Made by a program: the position numbers and the translations under genes. Positions 12,686 through 16,767 of a stretch of 16,767 nucleotides of DNA are shown here, piece after piece. Within the stretch, counting starts at the first letter, position 1, and the number at the start of each line of letters is the position of its first letter. Source of the stretch: an uncultured Fidelibacterota bacterium (GTDB lineage Bacteria; Fidelibacterota; Fidelibacteria; Fidelibacterales; Fidelibacteraceae); contig CALMFL010000346.1 in the NCBI GenBank assembly GCA_937862595.1, positions 1 through 16,767 on the forward strand. Reading direction: 5' to 3'. Under the pieces are notes generated by a model. The model ran no database searches and was not told where the DNA came from. It saw only the letters and a program-made list of their open reading frames with translations.

Positions 12686-15600
12686 TTTTTCTCCTCGCTT
12701 TCCGGACGGGGCAGGGTATTCTGCCGGAGCAGTGATTCCAGATAAGCCTCCATGTCGCGTTTTTCCTGCGCGGAAAGGTCGCTCTCCCGGACCGCCCGGC
12801 GCAGTGAATTGATCAGCGATCCGTGCTCCCCGAGATCATCCGGCAGGCCCAGGGGGTTTTCGCGCGGCAGGTCGCTTCCCGTTACGGACTCGCGCTCTTC
12901 CTTGAAATCGCGGGACGTGGCGGAGCGGCTGGCATCCAGCAGGCGCTGCACGATCTGCTCCTGCCGCAGGAGGGTCTGGCGGTTGACCTGGTTCCTGCGC
13001 ATCTGATCGATGATCTCTTCCATGTCTTTCGCGATCCGCTCCAGGTCCCCGGTGACGCGGCCGCCGTTTTCACTGTCGGACAGACCCTGCCCTATCTCCT
13101 TCAGGGATCGTCGCAGGGCCTGTTGGCGAGCGGCGAGCCGTGCCAGCTGGTCCATCATGCTGTCGCCCGGACTTCCGTTCATGCCGGGCTGAGGCATGCC
13201 GTCGTTCAGCTGCTGCTGCTGACCGGCCATCTGCTGGAGCTGCTGCAAATAAAATTCCAGTCCCGAAGCATTCCCCTGCTGCTGCTGCGTTTGCTCCATG
13301 CGCTGCAGGAGCAGGCGTCCCAGCCGGTTCATATATTTATACGCGCTCCGGAGTTCATCCCTGCCCTGCGAAAGATTCGCCTCCTCGATATTCCGGATGC
13401 CGGAGCTCAGTTCGGCGAGCACGCCCCCCAGCGCAAGTCCCAGGGCCTTGTCGACAAAAAAGGTCTTTTTCGACAGGGCGAGCATCCGGGAGCTGATATC
13501 CTGCGCAAGCTGAAGGATCTCGCCTTCCCGGCTGGTAAAGGCATGGAGCAGCGGGGAATCGTTTTCCAGTCCCGCCCCGAATTCGAGGGCTTCTTCCTGA
13601 CGCTGCGACATGTAAAGGGTCTTCTGCAGGATCGCGTAAAACCGGGAGGTGATCTCTTCCTTCTGCTTTTCCATCATCTCCCCGGCCATCTTGTCGAACG
13701 AAGCGGATAATTTGCCCAGCTTCTTTTCGGCGGCCCGGCTGTCCGACATGCCGGCCTCACGGTCGGGTTTGCGGAAAGCGTCCGAAGCCCGTTCCATGTC
13801 CTCCGTAACGGCCGATGCTTCCATTTCTTCCCGGAAGGACCGAAAGTCCTCCCCTGCCTCTTCTTCGAACAGTCCGGAGGATTCCCGGATCCGTTCTTCC
13901 AGGTCTTCGGTCTCTTCCGCGATCTGTTCCTGCCGTTCCGCCGCATCGTTGCCGGACATGTCGCCGGCCTGTTCGAGCAGGTCCTGCTGTTTTTCAAGCG
14001 TTTCTTTCAGACGGGCCGCGATCTCTTCCAGGCGCTGTTCCTGTTGGATGCGCTTGAAAATGTCCAGCATGCGCTCAAGGCTTTCTTCAAATCGCTTCGC
14101 CTTTTCGGAAAAATCTTCCAGGACCTTTTCCATGTCGGACATGTCGCCGCGCTCCAGCTTGTCCCGGATGCTTTTCATCATGTCGAACATCTCGTCGTCG
14201 ATCAGCTCGTTCATCAGCTCCTGCAGCTGCTCAAAGGTGCTCATCACGCTCTCGCTGAACAGGGCGTTCTCTTTCATGAACTGTTCCTGCTTCTGCAGGG
14301 AGGTTTGCATTTCTTCGAGTTCTTTCTGCGCCTGTTCCAGGGCGTCCAGGTTTTCCTGCAGCGCCGAACGGTTTTCCCAGTCCAGCTCCCCTTCCTGCAG
14401 CAATTCCTTCCGGATCTTGTCGATATCCTGAAGGATGTCCGACCCGCTCAGGATCTCGTTTTCCAGCGTTTCCTGCAGGGTCTGCGCTTCCTCGCTCTGC
14501 GCACGGAAGAGCTCGCCCAGCGTGGGAAATTCCGCATAGAAGGTTTCGGAGCGAACGGTCTTCGGACCCGCGACCGCGTCATTGTCCGACAATTCGAAAT
14601 AGTAGCTTAGCTCGGAACCCGGGGAGATGAAACGGCCGGTCTCCCAGCTGCCGGCCAGGGACTGGATGCGCGCATCGCTGCGCAGGGGGAGGTCCGCCGT
14701 GAACCGTGCGGTATCGGCGGAATATTCGGAACGGACCGAATAGCTGACGCGGAAGGCCGAAAGACCGAAGTCGTCCTGAAGATAGGCCATGAAGGGAAGT
14801 TTCATGGCATCACGGAGCAGGATCCTTTCTCCGGACTCGGGACGCAGAATGCTGAGCTGCGGCCGGGCGTCCTCCTCAAGTTCGATGTGATAGAAGGGCG
14901 GTTCTTTGATGCCCACGCCCCGCCGGTCGCGGATATTCAGGACGATCGGGCCGTCTTTTTCGGGAATGACGCTGATCCGGTTCCGGGCGCCGTCCCGCGT
15001 CATGGGCAGGGTATCCCCCGCCAGCACGACGGTAGAAAAACCTGCGGTATCCGACAGGAGCGCGTCGATGGACAGCACCGAGCCCCGGAGCATGCGGAAA
15101 CGGTCGATATTGCCCTCATAGCGCGCTTCGGGGAGGCCGGAATAGGCCGGGGCGGCGACCGTAAATTCCAGGGTCCGGATCTTCGGCCGCTCAATGACCG
15201 TGACCCTGACCGTATCGGTATCGATGTACTTCCGGGCGTAGAAAAGATGGGGGCGGCGCAGGGCAACGACGTAGGTCCGGGATCCCCGGACCCGGTCCAG
15301 GGAAAAATTGAACAGCGAATCGCGGGAAGGCGCGGGCAGTTCCGGGAGGGGCGTGTTCTCCTGCAGGGAATACAGCTCCACGGGAAAGTGCGCGGGCGCC
15401 CTGCGGACGATCCGGACCTTCAGGGAATCGTAGGAAAAGACGGTCGTGTCCCGCGGTTCGGCCGAGATCGAATAGGGGAACATCGGCTCAAACGGGATCT
15501 TTGCATGCCACAGGCGCGCCATGCCGCCGCTCAGGAAGGGCAGGCACAGGGCGCAGAGCGCGGCCATGATCAGAACAATATTCCGTTTCCGCTTCAGCGG

Positions 15601-16035
15601 CTTCGGTTGATAACTGCCGTCAAAGACGGCGGGCGGGTGCTGTTCCGTGAACCGGGACACCGCGAGCTGCGCCAATTCCTGCCCGGACCTTGAAAGCTGG
15701 TAATGGTTCAGCAGTTTGTCCCGGACGGCCTCCACCCGCCGGCCGATATGCAGAAGCAGGCGGGCGTTCTCTTCGGCGCTGTGCCGGGAGAGGACATCCC
15801 AAAGGATGCGGAGCAGGTCAGCCGCGGCAAGGGCGTTGAAGGCCAGGCCCCACCGGAACAGCTGTTTCACGATCGGGGGAAAGTACCAGATCGACTCAAG
15901 CACCGCCGCGAGGAGCACATAGCCCAGGTTAAGGGCCAGCGCAAGAAACAGCGTATGCCGTGCGCGGTCCCGGGCCCTCTGCGTCCGGAAATGATGAAGT
16001 ATGCTTTCGAAATATGCGGATGTATCGGATTTCAC
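12682..16035 (-). CDS. Large membrane-anchored coiled-coil protein, DUF4175 family
   Basis: 1117 residues, function unknown. The layout is two hydrophobic helices near 27-47 and 55-77, a cytoplasmic-looking basic stretch, and a third membrane helix near 151-170. A beta-rich, probably extracytoplasmic region (about 175-500) holds Ig-like strands. A very long Glu/Gln/Arg/Leu-rich coiled coil follows from about 505 to the end, with Gln-rich patches near 960-985. The architecture matches DUF4175 proteins that I know from Bacteroidota-like genomes, often beside DUF4159 genes. The start is GTG, seven bases after the DUF4159 stop, with only a weak SD. The stop overlaps the TPR gene start. It is likely an inner-membrane scaffold with a periplasmic rod (inference). 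Confidence 0.8.
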   Translation of the reverse strand: MKSDTSAYFESILHHFRTQRARDRARHTLFLALALNLGYVLLAAVLESIWYFPPIVKQLFRWGLAFNALAAADLLRILWDVLSRHSAEENARLLLHIGRRVEAVRDKLLNHYQLSRSGQELAQLAVSRFTEQHPPAVFDGSYQPKPLKRKRNIVLIMAALCALCLPFLSGGMARLWHAKIPFEPMFPYSISAEPRDTTVFSYDSLKVRIVRRAPAHFPVELYSLQENTPLPELPAPSRDSLFNFSLDRVRGSRTYVVALRRPHLFYARKYIDTDTVRVTVIERPKIRTLEFTVAAPAYSGLPEARYEGNIDRFRMLRGSVLSIDALLSDTAGFSTVVLAGDTLPMTRDGARNRISVIPEKDGPIVLNIRDRRGVGIKEPPFYHIELEEDARPQLSILRPESGERILLRDAMKLPFMAYLQDDFGLSAFRVSYSVRSEYSADTARFTADLPLRSDARIQSLAGSWETGRFISPGSELSYYFELSDNDAVAGPKTVRSETFYAEFPTLGELFRAQSEEAQTLQETLENEILSGSDILQDIDKIRKELLQEGELDWENRSALQENLDALEQAQKELEEMQTSLQKQEQFMKENALFSESVMSTFEQLQELMNELIDDEMFDMMKSIRDKLERGDMSDMEKVLEDFSEKAKRFEESLERMLDIFKRIQQEQRLEEIAARLKETLEKQQDLLEQAGDMSGNDAAERQEQIAEETEDLEERIRESSGLFEEEAGEDFRSFREEMEASAVTEDMERASDAFRKPDREAGMSDSRAAEKKLGKLSASFDKMAGEMMEKQKEEITSRFYAILQKTLYMSQRQEEALEFGAGLENDSPLLHAFTSREGEILQLAQDISSRMLALSKKTFFVDKALGLALGGVLAELSSGIRNIEEANLSQGRDELRSAYKYMNRLGRLLLQRMEQTQQQQGNASGLEFYLQQLQQMAGQQQQLNDGMPQPGMNGSPGDSMMDQLARLAARQQALRRSLKEIGQGLSDSENGGRVTGDLERIAKDMEEIIDQMRRNQVNRQTLLRQEQIVQRLLDASRSATSRDFKEERESVTGSDLPRENPLGLPDDLGEHGSLINSLRRAVRESDLSAQEKRDMEAYLESLLRQNTLPRPESEEKK

Positions 16036-16042
16036 GCCGGGG

Positions 16043-16711
16043 TCACTTTTTTAGATGGTAAATGAAAATATTGGTCCCCATTTTCAGGGCGGCGGTGCGG
16101 ACGGGCTCGGGGTCCCGATGGACTTCCGCATCTTCCCAGCCGTCCCCAAGATCGCACTCGTAGGTATAAAAAACGACCAGCTGCCCGCGGTGGAACAGTC
16201 CCAGTCCCCGGGGCGGCTTGTTGTCATGTTCGTGAATTTTGGGCAGTCCGTCCGGAAAGTCGAACACCTGATGATAGATGGGATGGTCGAAGGGCAGTTC
16301 CACCCATTCGTTATCGGGGAAGACCTTCTTCATTTCGCGGCGGAACGAGGGGTCCATGCCGTAATTGTCGTCGGCATGCAGGAAGCCGCCGTTCTCAAGG
16401 AAGTAGCGCAGGCGCCGGACGTCCTCTTCGCTGAAATAGACGTTCCCGTGCCCGTTCATATACAGGTAGGAATACGCGAACAGCTCCGGCGAACCCGGTT
16501 CGACGACCGCCTGTTTATCCGCCATATCCAGTCCCGTATGTTTTTCAATAAAGCTCATCAGGTTTTCCAGCGAGCCCGGATTGCTGTACCAGTCCCCGCC
16601 CCCGTCGTATTTCAGCCGTGCGATCGCGAGCGGCGGAAGCGGTTCCGCGCACAGGGACGCGGCGAACACGAGCAAGAGGAGGAGCGGGAATGTTTTTCGG
16701 GCTTTTGTCAT
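16043..16711 (-). CDS. Secreted DUF4159-domain protein
   Basis: A 222-residue exported protein. The signal peptide is MTKARKTFPLLLLLVFAASLCA, in two pieces MTKARKTF (1-8) and a hydrophobic core (9-22), cut before Glu23. The remainder is one DUF4159 domain. It has YDGGGDWYSNP (35-45), NGHGNV (86-91), DDNYGMD (114-120), HPIYH (143-147) and GDGWED (189-194). The conserved Asp, His and Gly residues suggest a binding or catalytic pocket; a glutamine-amidotransferase/ThuA-like fold is my inference. Function unknown. I prefer the ATG at 16711 over 16741 because the signal peptide then starts normally. There is no SD at either. It is the first visible gene of the operon leading to DUF4175. Confidence 0.82.
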   Translation of the reverse strand: MTKARKTFPLLLLLVFAASLCAEPLPPLAIARLKYDGGGDWYSNPGSLENLMSFIEKHTGLDMADKQAVVEPGSPELFAYSYLYMNGHGNVYFSEEDVRRLRYFLENGGFLHADDNYGMDPSFRREMKKVFPDNEWVELPFDHPIYHQVFDFPDGLPKIHEHDNKPPRGLGLFHRGQLVVFYTYECDLGDGWEDAEVHRDPEPVRTAALKMGTNIFIYHLKK

Positions 16712-16767
16712 GATAAAATATAGTGGATTTCGGCCGGACAAACCAACGGAAACGTGAAAACGTGAAA
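16712..16767. other. Upstream region of DUF4159 gene with ACGTGAAA tandem repeat
   Basis: On the plus strand the octamer ACGTGAAA occurs twice in tandem (16752-16759, 16760-16767) and runs off the window edge, with a degenerate copy before it. On the minus strand TATATT (16717-16722) lies just ahead of the DUF4159 ATG, with a weak TTGGTT about 18 bases further upstream. If this is the promoter, the transcript would be almost leaderless, which would fit the absence of an SD. Confidence 0.35.

Noticed and set aside
1..16767. Mobile element or horizontally acquired island
   Set aside because: No transposase, integrase, terminal inverted repeats or tRNA attachment site; genes are mostly housekeeping with uniform strand and codon character.

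Overview
The window is a single-strand gene block: all thirteen protein-coding reading frames I accept lie on the minus strand, so transcription runs from high to low coordinates. No rRNA, tRNA, CRISPR array, transposase or phage gene was seen. By eye the genes are moderately GC-rich and most starts carry a Shine-Dalgarno (SD) sequence. The content points to a Gram-negative bacterium: an EnvC-type murein hydrolase activator, an AmgK/MurU-type cell-wall recycling pair, and signal peptides on envelope proteins. The DUF4159 + DUF4175 pair and the kinase/RapZ-C fusion are features I associate with the FCB group (Bacteroidota and relatives, including candidate phyla). The exact phylum cannot be settled from this sequence.

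Layout in transcription order (right to left). (1) 16711-9196 looks like one long, tightly packed operon: a secreted DUF4159 protein, a 1117-residue membrane-anchored coiled-coil DUF4175 protein, a secreted TPR protein and a second TPR frame, then the pyrimidine salvage genes cdd, udk and tdk. Most junctions overlap by 4 bases (ATGA) or are separated by only a few bases. The two TPR frames are in the same frame, separated by one TAA, and may be one gene with a nonsense change. Terminator-like hairpins follow tdk. (2) 9028-7337 is groEL, with its own sigma70-like promoter and a strong intrinsic terminator, and with no groES beside it. (3) 7160-3721 is a cell-wall module: an EnvC-like M23 pseudo-peptidase, a fused AmgK-like sugar kinase/RapZ C-terminal domain protein, and a MurU-like nucleotidyltransferase. 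(4) 3720-3340 is a non-coding gap with three copies of a short palindrome, an AT-rich patch and the tig promoter. (5) 3339-219 is the classical tig-clpP-clpX protein quality-control operon, starting with GTG. (6) 218-1 is non-coding with short degenerate repeats.

How they work together: groEL, tig and clpPX cover folding of new proteins and ATP-dependent degradation. EnvC, the kinase fusion and MurU link septal peptidoglycan cleavage with recycling of MurNAc towards UDP-MurNAc. cdd, udk and tdk recycle pyrimidine nucleosides. The DUF4159/DUF4175/TPR set is an uncharacterised envelope system and, with the kinase-RapZ fusion, the most interesting content here.
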